64,000 nucleotides of DNA from contig OY288257.1 of NCBI GenBank assembly GCA_958450325.1, positions 7,087,873-7,151,872 on the forward strand. Reading direction: 5' to 3'. Made by a program: the position numbers and the translations under genes. Under the pieces are notes generated by a model. It searched no databases, was not told where the DNA came from, and saw only the letters and a program-made list of their open reading frames with translations. Shown here piece after piece: positions 13,440 to 25,943 of this stretch. How positions within the stretch are numbered: position 1 is the stretch's first letter; the number at the start of each line of letters is the position of its first letter. This DNA is from Agrostemma githago. Taxonomy: Eukaryota > Streptophyta > Magnoliopsida > Caryophyllales > Caryophyllaceae.

Positions 13440-15357
13440 TGTAGACACCCACATTTTGACTGCCAGGTGTCTATAGTAGGTCCCACCAAACACCCGATGA
13501 TGATAGGACGCAAACATGCTTTAATGACTCGGATATGGGCTCGAAATCATGGACATTTGGTTTAGGCTTATTACAGAGTACATATCTTACAAAACAAACC
13601 TCAAATCCAGGCCCAGTGGGTCGTTTCGAGTCAAATGAGACTAATTTGGGTCGATTCCGACACCAGGGGTAAAACCGTCTTTTTACGACCGAGTAAAGAC
13701 CCGGTCAAAAATATTCTCGAGACACGTGAGTCAGCCGTGACACCTCACACGGCTGATTCGGACTCTAATCCTACAAAAAATCAGCTTCAATAAATATTAA
13801 ACAAATCCGTTTAAGGATAGAATTCGATCTCAAGTATGAATTCTATTCGGAAACCGAATCAGACACCGACCGAGCTCCAAATACTCGGCCAAGACATCCC
13901 AAACTCACCCGCATCATCTCGACGCTCCCGTGCCTAAGCCACCGTCCGACGAGCTTCATACCGAGAAAGTAAAGCATGTAGGTTGAGGGTGTAAATCAAA
14001 CCCGATTCTTCTCCTTTCTCTCTCTCTCTCACGTTTTTTTTTTTTTTTTTTTCGTCCGTCACTTTTGTTTACGGGTCGTCGGTCGTTTCGTATTATTAAT
14101 ATGGGTCGTTCGTCACATATTTTTATTTATTTCTAATAATCGATACTAAAAAAAAACTATTTTTTATAACGTTCCTAAAATACGATACCAATTTTCTAAT
14201 CGAATATCGTATCTAACAAGAACTAAATTAATTAATTTTCGTTGATGCTAATAAAATCATTACCCTTTTTTTAAAACAAAATTCGATGATTTTAAACGCG
14301 GAGAGAATTAACACTTTTTTCGTTCAAAATTCTTTTTTTACTTTTCGTCCAAAACAAACTTTTTTCAAAACCTTTTCTAAAACATTCCGACTATTTGGTA
14401 TCGATTTTATAATCGAATATCGAATACGACGAATATCGAAAATATAAATCGGGTATAAATTAATCCATATTTGTACGCGATTTATCAAAATTAATAATTT
14501 TCGAAAAGCGAATCCGAGACAGCCACCCGTGCGAGTCGCGCCCCTCCCGGGCGAGTCGCGCGGGCTGCCGTAAGCCGCGACCTTTTTTTCTTTTTTTCTC
14601 GATTTTTCCAGCATCGTCTTCTCACATAAAACAAGCGGTTTTCTCGATATATTTTCAGATTTCGACAAGTATTTTTCGCGTGTCATAAATCTTTTCTAAA
14701 AATCATGCATGTTATTTATTTACGTCTTTATTCAATTTATTCGATCATTACTAACTCATTTTCTCGTGTTTGTAGCTTTTTATTTGTTTTTTATCGTTTT
14801 ATTAGACTAAAACGACTTCACATGCTAAATAACTTTGACGTTATTAGTTTAACATGCATTAAACGACTTAGCAACCCATTTTAATTTTCTCACATGTTTA
14901 GGAAAATAATGTTTGCATATCATTCAACCGTCGAACTAACCCGTGTACACCAAAAACGAACGATATCTTAGTAAAGGCCGCTAAGTGCGGGCGGGGTTGA
15001 GTGTTCTTAGTGAACTTCCCAACACGTACCCTCACCCCTTACTCAGAACCATGGTTTCCGGATGTCCGAATCCATTGGCAACGAGAGTCATTCAATACAC
15101 GGTATCCGATAATGTCGGTATCGGTATCGTAATGCAAAGAGACGAGCCCAATAAACTCTGACATCGAAAATGGGCCGTATTTTGTATACGGCCCACTACG
15201 ACATAGAGTGGGCTCGAATGGTTCCGAATAACCACAAAATTCGGTGGCGACTCCACATAGACCTAAATTTCAATTCGATCCATTCTCATATGGAGATTTA
15301 TTCGCCTCCCCAAACCCGCGCGTGGCCGCGTCGGGGTGGACCTACGTCATGTCCACA
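13440..15357 (+). repeat. Level-2 5' LTR
   Basis: 1918 bp, TG...CA ends. By eye only a few percent different from 46347-48263; differences include single substitutions and a T-tract at 14034-14053 that is CT-interrupted in the other copy. Similar short open frames in both LTRs (14324-14686 and 47256-47594) are a by-product of LTR duplication, not evidence of a gene. Confidence 0.92.
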
Positions 15358-15358
15358 A

Positions 15359-15376
15359 TTTGGCGACTCCGCTGGG
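15359..15376 (+). other. Level-2 primer-binding site
   Basis: TTTGGCGACTCCGCTGGGGA begins just after the LTR end. It ends the way a tRNA-complementary primer site should (TGG at the LTR side). I recall near-identical sites in Ogre/Tat elements primed by tRNA-Arg; the tRNA identity was not checked. Confidence 0.7.
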
Positions 15377-17179
15377 GATTAACTGATGCGTGACTTACCA
15401 TCGGCATCCTCAGGGTGAGACTCGAATAGAAATCGTTTGACAAATACAATACGCGTTTTAGTTTTACGGTTCATGCATAACCCATATTTTCCCGGGCCGG
15501 TTACTTGTGACCGACGTCCCACTATACCGCGGTGCGTTCCTAAATGGACCCACTAAAGACTTCGATGGCGGAACTCGCATGGGTTTTACGGCAGGTTCTA
15601 AGACCAACTCGGCTTAGGAAGACCGTCCTGATTTGCGAGAAAGCTATCGTCGTTGGTATAGACCCTATTCGACCGACCGAGACTTAGACTAAGAGCATAC
15701 ATGGTGTCATTATACTGTTTCCGTGACTACATGCTACTTGATCCGTGTCTCGACTTTTAAAAAATGGTCGTTTTCAAAACTTGCATCTTTTCAAAATTAT
15801 CCATTTTTCAAAACCCGGAAAGCTACCGAATTTAGGACTTATGATTTTGACTCAAAATAGCCTATTTTCTAGCCGGTATGCTGTCCAATCCTTTTCAAAA
15901 ATTCGAAATTCTCGGCCCGATGACACCTTTTTTCGATTTTCAAAAAAGATCGGGCCCTCCAATCCGTTTTGTTCGGTTTTTCAAATCCAAATCCTCTGTT
16001 CAAAACCTTCTTCTTCTTAGGACTTCCCGTATTTAGCAGTGTCGGGTCTTGTCATAAGTTGTTAGAGTCCATAGTGTCGAAACTCCGTCGATCCTACATC
16101 GCGAGTTTCTACCCCATCCCAGTCCGCCTTATCTGACAAGGCACGGCCCACCTACGTAGGACAAACTCCTACAAAGGGAAGCCCATTTACACTTTAGAGT
16201 CCAAAGCCTAGGGATACTCACATGGATCTTCCTTCGAACGGGACTAGGCCCACTTTGCCAAAATCCTAAGGAAAACCCACCGTCCACGAGTCACCCGTCT
16301 AGGTGTCTTTTCCGAGTCAACCTTTTACAAGGCATATCCTTATTACAAAAGGTTCGTGATCCTTACATCTAAGGGTCACTCGTCCACCACTCAAGTCTTA
16401 ACAAAGTCTTCAGTCCCACTCGGGGGCTACCCTTCAGCAGAGCGATCAATCACGGTTGCTCTAAGGATCAGGTCTTACACGTGTTGTCTCACGTACCCCA
16501 CTTTCGAGCCACTTAGATGCCACACCATCTGAGTCTTACCAGAGTCTTTAGTCTCACTCGGGGGCTGTCCTCCACCCGAGCAGTCAACCATGGTCACCCT
16601 AGGGAGTACCCCACGTCCATCCTACACCGGCGTCCTTATGATGCCTGCTTCGAGTCGTACCTATGCTACGAACACTCGAGTCACCTAGGGTTAGGTCACC
16701 ACGGTTGGTCTGAGCACGCGACGCGGTCAAACACGGTCACCCCATTTTCGGACTTATCCTCGTACAGCTTGAGTCTCATATTCGAGTCCAAGCCAGGGTC
16801 ATTACCTCGTCTAGGCCAACGTTCGGGTATCCCAGTCCAAGAGTCTTAGTCATTCCCGTCACCCCGCCGGGTCATGTCTAGTTTGACTCCCTCTCTTGCA
16901 TTTGCACAAAGCCGAGTTTAGGCGAGTCGTGGCACCTGTCGAAGACCTTACAAAAAAAAGAAACAACCAACCGGGCATTTAAAAGTCCGGATTTGATTCG
17001 AGTCTAAGTCTGAGTCCGAGTCTAGGATACCCTACATCCTCATTTCCAAATCAGATTCAGAGTCTTTTGCATTCTGTTCTCTTTTCACATTTCAATAAAA
17101 TCAGCATTTCTATTTTCTCATATATTTCCTTATGTGTTTCCGAGAACATGAAGAACACCATCATACAGTGTGAGCACAT
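15377..17179 (+). mobile_element. Level-2 internal region, 5' part
   Basis: No open reading frame of substance. Two related segments containing GTC(C/T)CACTCGGGGGCT (near 16411 and 16551) are followed by ACCCGAGCAGTCAACCATGG-type or similar sequence, pointing to an old internal duplication of about 140 bp. It ends in CAT (17177-17179), the left TSD of the level-3 CACTA. Confidence 0.65.
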
Positions 17180-17212
17180 CACTACTAAAAACAGCTGAAA
17201 TAACGTCGGACA

Positions 17213-17864
17213 GATTGCGTCGAATATACGATCCGACGCAAATGGCATAACTGTGTCGCTTTGCGTCGGCTAATCCGACGCAATTAATTTGCGTGAGACT
17301 AGCCGACGCTATTCGACTCCATGAAGCAGGCGCCAATAATTTTGGGTTGGCGCCACTATGTGAAGGAGTTTGCGTGGGATTAACCGACGCAAAGCCGATC
17401 CAAATGGAAGGGTTTGCGTCGGCTAATCCCACGCAAATGTTGTTGACTAAAACCTCCCAGTCAACAGAATTAAATACGTTGCATCGGATTAGCCGACGCA
17501 AAGTTGAATATTGCGTCTATTTGCGTCGGCTAATCCGATGCAGTATGCGTCAAAATAAAAAAAAAACTCGGTCAACAGAATTAATAGCTTTGCATCGGAT
17601 TAGCCGACGCAAAGTTGAATATTGCGTCTGGTTGCGTCGGCTAATTCGATGCAGTCTGCGTCAAAATAAAAAAAAAATCAGTCAACAGAATTAATAGCTT
17701 TGCATCGGATTAGCCGATGCAAAGTTGAATATTGCGTCTGATTGCGTCGGCTAATCCGATGCAGTCTGCGTCAAAATAAAAAAAATTCAGTCAACAGAAT
17801 TAATAGCTTTGCATCGGATTAGCCGACGCAAAGTTGAATTTTGCGTCTGATTGCGTCGGCTAAT
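17213..17864. repeat. CACTA left subterminal palindromic repeats
   Basis: At least nine copies of TTGCGTCGGCTAATCC(G/C)A(C/T)GCA and its complement, arranged as facing pairs in tandem units of about 118 bp, with CAGAATTAATAGCTTTGCAT between them. In En/Spm the TNPA protein binds such subterminal repeats. The array is cut at CTAAT (17860-17864) by the level-4 retrotransposon and resumes at 31163. Confidence 0.9.
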
Positions 17865-18543
17865 TGATATGGGTTAGTCGCGTCACCGTAATCAAAATAA
17901 TCCTAGATTACTACTAACAGGTAGCTAGCGGTAAGCAGGGTCGATTCCACAGGGAGGCAGGTTGAAAATTATAAGTTAGTCAATTAAATTATTGGGTCAC
18001 GAATTTTTATGATTTGGTGAGCTGACAGTCTAATAAAATCTAATGAATTAATCAAAAACTAGTTTTTACCCGTGCAAATTGCACGGATGGCGTTACAAAG
18101 ATAAATAAAGTGATTGAGAAAAAAATTGTGTTATAATAAATAAAATCTAATACGGAGTATAATTTAAGTCTACTTTAATTCAGGAAGGCGAAATATGTGT
18201 ATAAGCTATTCTGAATATAGTATTGACCCGTGGAAAATCATAATATAGCTATTCTTATGACGTTTCGCGCTCGTCTTATAGCACGGGAAACAACCGTAGG
18301 CAGAAAAGGCTTTCATCTCCGTGCTAGTGACAGCATCCACGGAAATGGTTAGAAGTGGAACCTTTGATCTTTTCTGACGTGAGTAATGTCCATCTTTTTA
18401 ACTTTTGCTTGGTATGATATACGAATATTTCTGTGTTGGCATTACAATCTGTGTTTAAAAACTTCTTGGTAAATGAATAAAGAAAAAAATATCTGAAACA
18501 AAATATTAGCAAATGCGGCCAACCATCTTCGATATCTCTACAT

Positions 18544-19142
18544 CTAGGTTGCACGGACACTCCTCCAAACCGTCGTGTCGTGTCGGACACCCGTGTCGGA
18601 CACCGACACTCGTCGGACACACGACAATACGTCTCGGTCACCTAAAAAACCGTGTCGAGTTTTTTAAATTTATTTAGAGACGTGTCGGACACATTTGATG
18701 TTATTTTGAGACGTGTCGGCCATGATTCATACTATTTGGAGACTCATCGGATACACTTCGTGTTGTTTAGGAATATGTGGACTTTAATAAAACAACAATA
18801 TTATATGTTTATAGGCGTTACTTGATACTATAAACGTTCTACTTAAGACTAAATAATTATTTAATTATTATATTACGTACAGTAGTATAACTGTTTGTAC
18901 TTTTTAAGATTTGATTTTAACTTTGAGTTTATAAGACTTTAATTTTGTTTTGTTATTTTACGATAATTACGATAGTTTAAGTAACAAAACCTATATTTTA
19001 GGTACAAAAATTTTAAAATTTTCTTTGTTTAAATATGTATATTGATTTTTTATTCCGCCGTGTTCGTGTCTTATAAATTTTCGAACGCCGTGTCCCGTGT
19101 CCGATACGTCTCCGTGTCCGTGTCCGTGTCTGTGCAACCTAG
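18544..19142. mobile_element. Level 6: hAT-like MITE, 599 bp
   Basis: Terminal inverted repeats are CTAGGTTGCACGGACAC (left) and, on the other strand, CTAGGTTGCACAGACAC. The 8-bp TSD CTCTACAT lies at 18536-18543 and 19143-19150. Internal GTGTCGGACAC-type repeats extend the terminal homology. No transposase. An 8-bp TSD fits hAT; the ends lack the usual CAG start, so the superfamily is likely rather than certain. Confidence 0.85.
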
Positions 19143-20136
19143 CTCTACATAAGCCCAAGAAGCCGAATATATTCAAGTGTTTCAAGCAGTGGACAATCCG
19201 GGAATTTCGGGATTGGGTGATACTCCGTATAAAATTTGACAGTAAGTGAAAAAGTAACAACTTGAGATATTTATAAACAAATTTTTTTTATCTTAGCTTA
19301 GTTCTATTCTATCCTAATAACCTCATTTTGTAACTTAGTTTTATTCAATTCAGATCAGGTTATTTCATTTTGTTTCAGTTCATTTCAGTTCGAATTAATT
19401 CATTTCAAATCGGTTAACTGTGTTAAAGTTTAGTTCAAATCAGTTCAATTCAATATTCCTTAATTCAGTTAAGTTAAGTCGTATAGAACACGGACTAAGT
19501 TAGAGGTGGCACTTCATTCGTGTCGGATTGTGCCTCGTGTCAGGCGGCCGGTCGTGCCCAGCTGTAGCCAAACCTGACCCAAGCACAGGTAGGAGGCCCG
19601 GCGTGTCGTGTCAGGGCCGAGCCCGAATCTCCACCCCCAAACGCAGTACGGGATAAGCGCGGACCCTCGATCGTGCCAGGTCGGACCGGCCCGTTGTGCC
19701 TAGATCGGGTCTGACCAAATTTCCAGGTTTTTTCTTTTTCTTTAGATTTAGGGTCGTGTCGGGCCCGTCCTTAAGGCATTTATTCAATCGTTCACCTCGT
19801 CCTCTGTATGTGCAAGCTCAAAGCACCAACTCACTCCTTTAAGACTCTGCAACATCTTTAATTAATGTTTCTACGGAGCATCAACTGTCACATAAACAAC
19901 TTATCCCCAACTGCTACTTTCTTATTTCTTACTCCGTATTTCTTTTACAATTTCTGCATCCTCCTTGGTGTCATCCCTATGGCCACCTGCGGCAAATAAG
20001 TGTCAATATTTTCAAATATAACCCTATTATACCACAATTAATCAAACAATTTCACCCGTCTCTTTATCAGAAAAAATCTATGATTTAGGAAGTGATGATA
20101 GGGGAAGGGGAAATTCTGTGATTATATAGAAAAGAA

Positions 20137-20395
20137 AGGAAGTGGGTGAACCTTCGAAGTACATGAAAACGCGTACTTTCGACGTGGCGAACAATGACAG
20201 CAGGCATGACCTTCTTACAGAGATCGGGTTTACCCTTCTTGACGGTGGCCATGACCATGTCACCCACGCAGGCAGAGAAAGCTTGTTGAGCCTACCCTTG
20301 ATCCCCTTCACTGATATGATGTAAAGGCTCTTGGCTCCAGTGTTGTTGCCTGCACAGTTCACTATTGCCGCCATTGGCAGACCCAGTGACATCAT
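20137..20395 (-). pseudogene. Ribosomal protein uL14 (plant 60S RPL23) gene fragment inside the Helitron
   Basis: uL14 is a universally conserved large-subunit protein. The fragment reads MSLGLPMAAIVNCAGNNTGA, then KSLYIISVKGIKGRLN (from 20392 down). A frameshift near 20267 moves the match to the next frame (GDMVMATVKKGKPDLCKKVM). A deletion at about 20175 removes the usual basic RKPWRRK stretch and shifts the frame again to VFMYFE. After the codons for FE the sequence turns to GGTTCACC, which looks like an old intron donor, so this is probably captured genomic DNA rather than a retrocopy. Both the start (before MSLGLP) and the C-terminal half are missing. It cannot make a functional protein. 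Its sense matches the Helitron. Confidence 0.9.
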
Positions 20396-23300
20396 GAACT
20401 TTTTTCATGTTGATCCTCCTCTTCCTGCGCTGCACTCATTCATTCCTCCCATTACACCATTTCATCCACGAAGTTATAAACCAACGAAAGAATGAAGGAT
20501 AAAATGAGTAATTATCTCGCTTCGACATGGTTGCTCCAATCTCTCTTTTTGTCTCTGCGTCTCCAATTCTCAACAATGCAACAAATTGACCAAAAAAATC
20601 ACGAAAGTCTGATCAATTAAAACGAAATTCACGAAATTTGCAAGATATTGACCAAACATCACCACTATTCAACCAAAAAGAGTTGAATGTTCTGAAAAAT
20701 TCAACCGATTAATTTCCTAAAATTGACCTTAATTTAAAAGTCCGATGGTTGCTCCAACTTATCTTTACTATTTGAAAAACATTGTTTTTATGCCAGGACT
20801 ACCACAATTTGATCACAATAAACATCGGGAGCATGCTACTAAATGACACAACACCATTTTAATTACCTTTCTAGTCGAAAAATTCATGAGCAGGCATAAT
20901 CTCTAGGAAATTTGTGACAAAGAATCAGTGACACTTATATACCGTTTCCTATCAAGGAAGTTTCATGTGAGACCGCCTCACACAGAAGAAGTTACTAAAA
21001 TTAGTAACCTGTGAAACCGTCAAGCGAAGTGTTCTTGCGGAGGGTCTCCAATGCAATCAAAAACCACGTAGATTCCTGTTGAATCCTTTCTCACCTTGTA
21101 CGGAATATCTTGAAACTACATTGGAAAATGAAACAATGAACTATTTTTAGTGACACACTCTAATGAAACTTGTGTTGTTTTGTTCAATGAGGTGGCTGAG
21201 ATGAGTACGTTGAGATATATTGGAAAAGGGTGTTCAACGACGATGAAAACAAACCAAAATGCAGATCCAATTAATCATAAAACTCCTAATTTTCATCCAA
21301 ACGAATAGAAATCATCATTAAAAAATAACTAATCGTAATCGATAAAAAATTCAACTAACCTTTCAGGTTGATCATTTTCCAAAAATTCTATCTCCAAAAC
21401 CTGATAACTTACATAAAATAAAAAATAAATCACATTAATTAATTAATTAGTTAGGTGTCATGTTCGAGTCAAGTTCACAGTTATACCTTGAATTTCATTT
21501 CAGTTAGAAGTATTAATTTTCCTATTGCTCCATGTCAAGTAAGGCAAGCAGTTACCATTATTTTCTTTAACTTTTGGAAATGACAGTGATTCCCATTTCC
21601 CAATGCAATTACAGTGATTTAAGAATAAATCCACTTGAAGAAAAGATCCCTCCATAAATACTTCTCACAGTGATTCAAGAATAATCTTTCATTCATGTCT
21701 AATCCTAATTATCATGTTAATCACATTGTCACCGACAGTTAATTTTCCTCGTCAGCTCTTAAACTCAACTATGAAAGAAAATAGCATGATCGATAAATGA
21801 AAAATCAATAATTAAGCGAGGGTAACAGAAAAAAATAAAATTGTACCTTGTAAAAATTTAAGGGTGAAAATTTCAAGTAGATATCCAGTTCAGTTCTCAG
21901 TTTTAACGGTTCGGTTCACCTTCTATCTTCAATTCTTGGTCGGAAAGCTGCTGCTGCGTTTGTTGTTAACACTATTTTTTTTCTTCTCCTTCGAATACCT
22001 TTAACATGATCATCATATATATATGTGATTTATACAAATCAATATTAAAATTAAACTCAAACCATTATAAGAAAGGATGAAACAGAATTGGGTATACTTC
22101 AAAGATGGAAAATTGATTTACATATGGATTTCTTTGATTGAATCCAAAGCTTTAACCTTCATATCTACCTAAAAAGTAATGAAGATGAGAAGAAACACCA
22201 CATCTGAAATACTTAAAAAATAAATTGGGCACATAATAAAAGGGAGAATATTGATGGGGAGATTATATCGGAGATTATACCGAAGATCCTCCATTGCCGG
22301 CGGCGTCGCAACGAAGAGCGCATCTACATCACCTCACAACTCTGATTATACATCTTTCCAATTCCAATATAGCGCCACATTTGAAGCTCCAAGTTCATCT
22401 GCCATGGCACCATTGAAGAATGAAGACATTAGTAGTAATAATCGATGGGAAATTATTGGATGAATAGAAATGATAGGTTAGGATTGTAATTGTAAGAGTT
22501 TCTAATTCAGAAGTGAGAATCATGCGATTGAGAATTAACGGTTTCACAGCAGTGAGAATTGAGATAAGCATTGCTCTTGAACAGTTAGGGTTAAGAATAG
22601 GGAAAAATGGTATTAGTGGGTGATACGGTTTGTAACGTCAGTTGTGCATTGGGGAGGTTTGTAAACTGCAATTAAGCGTCAGTTGTGCATTGTGGAGGTT
22701 TGTGAATATTTTTGACAGTTTTTTTCGATTTCTCAATAGTTTTCAAGTGCCACGTCGGATGCCACGTATGATCCATCTCATATTCCAAGTCATAATCCTA
22801 GGTGGCTTAACGTGAGAGCTCTAAATGCTCCTGCTTTATATAATAAGGGATGAGAAAAGTACTAGAGTTGTCGGATCACCACGAATTAAACAAGCATACA
22901 TACGATTTCGAAATAATCAGTTAAGACGAGTTAAAGAATATCGACACGGTCCTCTCGGATCACTAGTCATCCTAGAAGTCACCTAACGGGCTCTCGCTAC
23001 GTATTAGGGAATTCTATCGATTACAAGAGTCTTATCCTTTCCCGGGCTTTCGCTACGTAGGTCGGGATTACGAGATACAAACAATCAACTACGGCCTATA
23101 ATTAATTATTCGTCATTAAGATGTTGCAAGAGCGATTTAACTCATACAGGTCGATTATTTAGTTATCACATAAATATCGTTTAATTCGTAATTCACCTAA
23201 ACTCTAGTGACAGAAATATTAGCTAAGCATATTTACGATGATAATAATACTGACAAATTGAATCATGATGAAATAACAGGATGAATGAAAATAAGAAGAA

Positions 23301-23984
23301 AATAAAGAAGCAGAATGATGAGAAGTTACAGGAAACAGATAACAGTAAACAGGAAGGAGGAAGAGATTAGGGAAGAGGAAGAAAGTACCGGATTGGAATG
23401 AATAAAAGAACAGAGACGGAGAATTAGAATAAAAATAACCCAATCGAGAATATGAAAACCGGAATTATGAGAAATAAACTTGATAAAAATAAAAGCTAAA
23501 TATTTACAGGAAACTAAACTAAAACTAATCTGTGTGAATGATTGAATGAGACAAAGATAAAAGATGAAGATCATCAAATTAAAGAGGGGTTACTTTTTAC
23601 CGTCGGCGCTTTACTTCTTACCGTCGGCGTTAATTACGTAAAAGTACGGTTTTGCCCTTCACTAATATTTGTTTTTTGGTTTGCGTTTTTAATATTTTCG
23701 ATTAACGAAGTCGAAAATATTTACGATTTATAATTTGAAAGTCGTCTTTCCCAAATCGAATTTTTTAAAAACCGATTATTAATTGTCCGTGGGGTTACGC
23801 CGTTTTATTAATTTTTCATATATATTTTGGAAAACCGTATTTATAAATAAATGTATTATCTTGGAACTCGACTTGAATGACTCGATTTTTTAAATATCGA
23901 CTTTTGAGGATTGAAGTTGAGTCGAATGACCCCACTCCTCCCTCCCCCCTCCCGAAAACCAAAATAAGAATAAGGAAGACCATT

Positions 23985-24165
23985 CACCTCCATTCACCTT
24001 GATTCACCTCCATTCCGATTCACCTCCATCTCCCCCTTCCCCACTTCCGGTTCACCTCGATTCACCTCCATTCAATCTGCGTTTCACCTCGATTCACTCT
24101 TCACTTCCGATTCACCTCCATTCAATCTGCGTTTCACCTCGATTCACTCTTTACTTCCGATTTAT
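23985..24165. repeat. CACCTCCATTCA / CACCTCGATTCA tandem repeat in the MULE
   Basis: Many 12-mer-like units; a longer unit of about 56 bp containing TTCAATCTGCGTTTCACC is repeated twice (about 24070 and 24121). No coding signal. Confidence 0.75.
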
Positions 24166-24385
24166 TTGCACAACTACTCCAAAGAAAACGTGGTGAAGCG
24201 GTTTTTACGATTATTCCACTTCAGCATCGAGTTTCTTAATCGATTTATTGTTCTACTATTGGAGGTATTATTTGATTTGATTTTTCCACTTCTTTTGTGT
24301 TCAATTAAACTGATTCATATCATAGATCTGGGTAGATTTATTGGTATAGATGAAGTTGTGAATGTCTGTTTGCCCTCCAGGTCGC

Positions 24386-24580
24386 GTGAATCGAGGAGAA
24401 AACGAAAAAAAAAGGAAAAGGGGGCAGTCGAGGGATTTTTTCGAGAACCCCATGGGATACTTGAAGAAATCAATCGAAAACCCCATCCGAAAGTCGGGCG
24501 ATTTCTTCGAGTATCCCATGGGGATCTCGAAAAAATCTCTCGACCCCCCCTTTTCCGGTTTTTTTTTTCGCTCGATTTAA
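24386..24580. repeat. Long near-perfect foldback in the MULE
   Basis: Left arm runs about 24386-24471 and right arm about 24500-24580, around a loop near 24472-24499. The inner arms pair GATTTTTTCGAGA...CCCCATGGGATACT...GAAGAAATC with their complement at very few mismatches. Purine/pyrimidine tracts (AAAAAGGAAAAGGGGG versus its complement) extend the stem outward. Confidence 0.85.
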
Positions 24581-25943
24581 TTGTAATTTGGATTGATTTC
24601 TGCGTTTTTAGTTCATCGCTTTACGATTCTCGATTTTAGTTCGAATTCGTCATGTTCAGCTTGAATATACTGAAATTGTTGATGAAATGCGTATTTGACG
24701 AGGTTTGATTGTGTTTTCAGCTAAGACTCTCGATTTCGGTTCGAATTCGTCGTGTTCAGCTTGAATGTACTGAAATTGTTGCTGTTAATGGTTAATGAAA
24801 TGCGTACTTGACGAGGTTTGATTGTTTCTGGTATAGATGCTCAATTTTAGTTCGAATTCGACATATTCGACATCTTCACTGACCGATGCAGCCATATTCG
24901 TAATCCCGGGACCGAAGACTAGACGGAAATGATCGAAAAGGACAATAAAATTTGGTATTTTAAGGAGAGATAAAAAAAACCGAGATGTGAGGGTAAGTTT
25001 TTTTTTACCACAAAAAACCGACCTTTAAAGAAAACCGAGTTTCGTATGGTACGAACTTCGAAAATAAAAAAAAATTTCACTAACGAGTTTTGTTAAACGG
25101 ATTATCAATAAAATGTAATTAACATACAAAAAATGTCATTTCCCATCGATCCGATTACAAACTATTCGAAAAACGGTAATATTACGATAATCGAAAAAAA
25201 CGGTTTTTTAGCGAGTTATTCTTTAAGCGAAAATGTCAAAGTACTATTAATTACATAATTAATAGGAAGGGCAAAACCGTCATTTAACGTAATTAACGCC
25301 GACGGTAAGAAGTAAAGCGCCGACGGTAAAAAGTAGTTGCGAATTAAAGCTGTATTTAAACTACTTAAGCCCTCAATAACTGTTCTTTCTTTCCTGCTAT
25401 CTTCAATCCCATTAACTAGGTAGTGGGAAGAACTGAAGAGCGTAATAGGGAGGGTAGTGGGTAAAGTCAACTGAATTAGTATTGGAGTGGTATCCCATCC
25501 TGCAGACTTGGATTTTAGGCTGTTAGACTTGAGATCCAAGTCTGCAGACTGAGTTCAATCTAGGCTTCCAACGGACTTCTACTCAGTCTACGGACTGTCT
25601 GCTGCACTTTCTCAGTCTATAGACTTGTTTCCCAGTCTATAGACTTGTGCTTTAGTCTACAGCTTTCTTACTTTCCTTCTTCTCAGTCTATAGACTCACA
25701 GTCTAGTCTATAGACTTGCTTCCTTCTTCTTGGTCTACAATGAATCGGTTTCAAAGCTTTAATATTTTGGATGCAATTTTTAGCTCTTTTAACTACTCGG
25801 TCTCGATTATCTGCAAAACAACAAAAGAATACCCGAGTAGCACATATGGGAGAAAATAGCGTAATCCGACTCCTAAAATAATAAATCGACACAGAAATGC
25901 GTGCCAAAATAGGTGAAAAATCGAATAGGAACGACACGCATCA

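Larger units (their letters stand above)
18059..22850 (-). mobile_element. Level 5a: non-autonomous Helitron carrying a captured uL14 gene fragment
   Basis: Read on the minus strand it starts TCCCTTATTATATAAAGC and ends with a hairpin (CCGTGCAATTTGCACGG) about 7 bases before CTAG. This is the Helitron layout: 5' TC, 3' hairpin, CTRR end. It sits between A and T (18058/22851) with no TSD. The intact sister LTR at 29829 shows the empty site, which makes the boundaries firm. It carries no Rep/helicase frame. Contents are a uL14 pseudogene in the same orientation, a hAT-like MITE, GC-rich CGTGCC-type filler at 19500-19760, and otherwise anonymous AT-rich DNA. A short repeat, GCGTCAGTTGTGCATTG, occurs twice at 22636-22695. 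Confidence 0.92.
23585..25341. mobile_element. Level 5b: Mutator-like (MULE) non-autonomous element, 1757 bp
   Basis: Inverted ends share about 70 bp including ACTTTTTACCGTCGGCGC, TTTACTTCTTACCGTCGGCG and ACGGTTTTGCCCTTC. The 8-bp TSD AATTAAAG is at 23577-23584 and 25342-25349; the sister LTR shows the single-copy empty site at about 30557-30564. Long inverted ends with an 8-9 bp duplication suggest Mutator. No transposase is seen. Inside are CACCTCCATTCA repeats (23985-24165), a large foldback (24386-24580) and two copies of a segment containing TTCAGCTTGAATNTACTGAA (about 24655 and 24755). The outermost 7-8 bp of the two ends match poorly. Confidence 0.85.
17865..25943 (-). repeat. Athila-like 3' LTR, interrupted twice
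   Basis: Segments 17865-18058, 22851-23584 and 25350-25943 align end to end with the intact 5' LTR at 29640-31162. The gaps are the Helitron (18059-22850) and the Mutator-like element plus one TSD copy (23585-25349). By eye the LTRs differ at only a percent or two. Confidence 0.93.

Noticed and set aside
14324..14686. 120-codon frame with a near copy at 47256-47594
   Set aside because: Conserved only because the two sites are the LTR pair of one element; composition is not protein-like and there is no outside evidence.
17293..17694. Frames of 120-135 codons in the CACTA left end
   Set aside because: They are translations of the 118-bp palindromic repeat.
20085..20395. Functional ribosomal protein uL14 gene
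   Set aside because: Two frame shifts, an internal deletion, no start region and no C-terminal half.
23219..23577. Frames at 23219-23577, repeated at 30203-30561
   Set aside because: Duplicated because they lie in the two LTRs of the Athila-like element; not genes.
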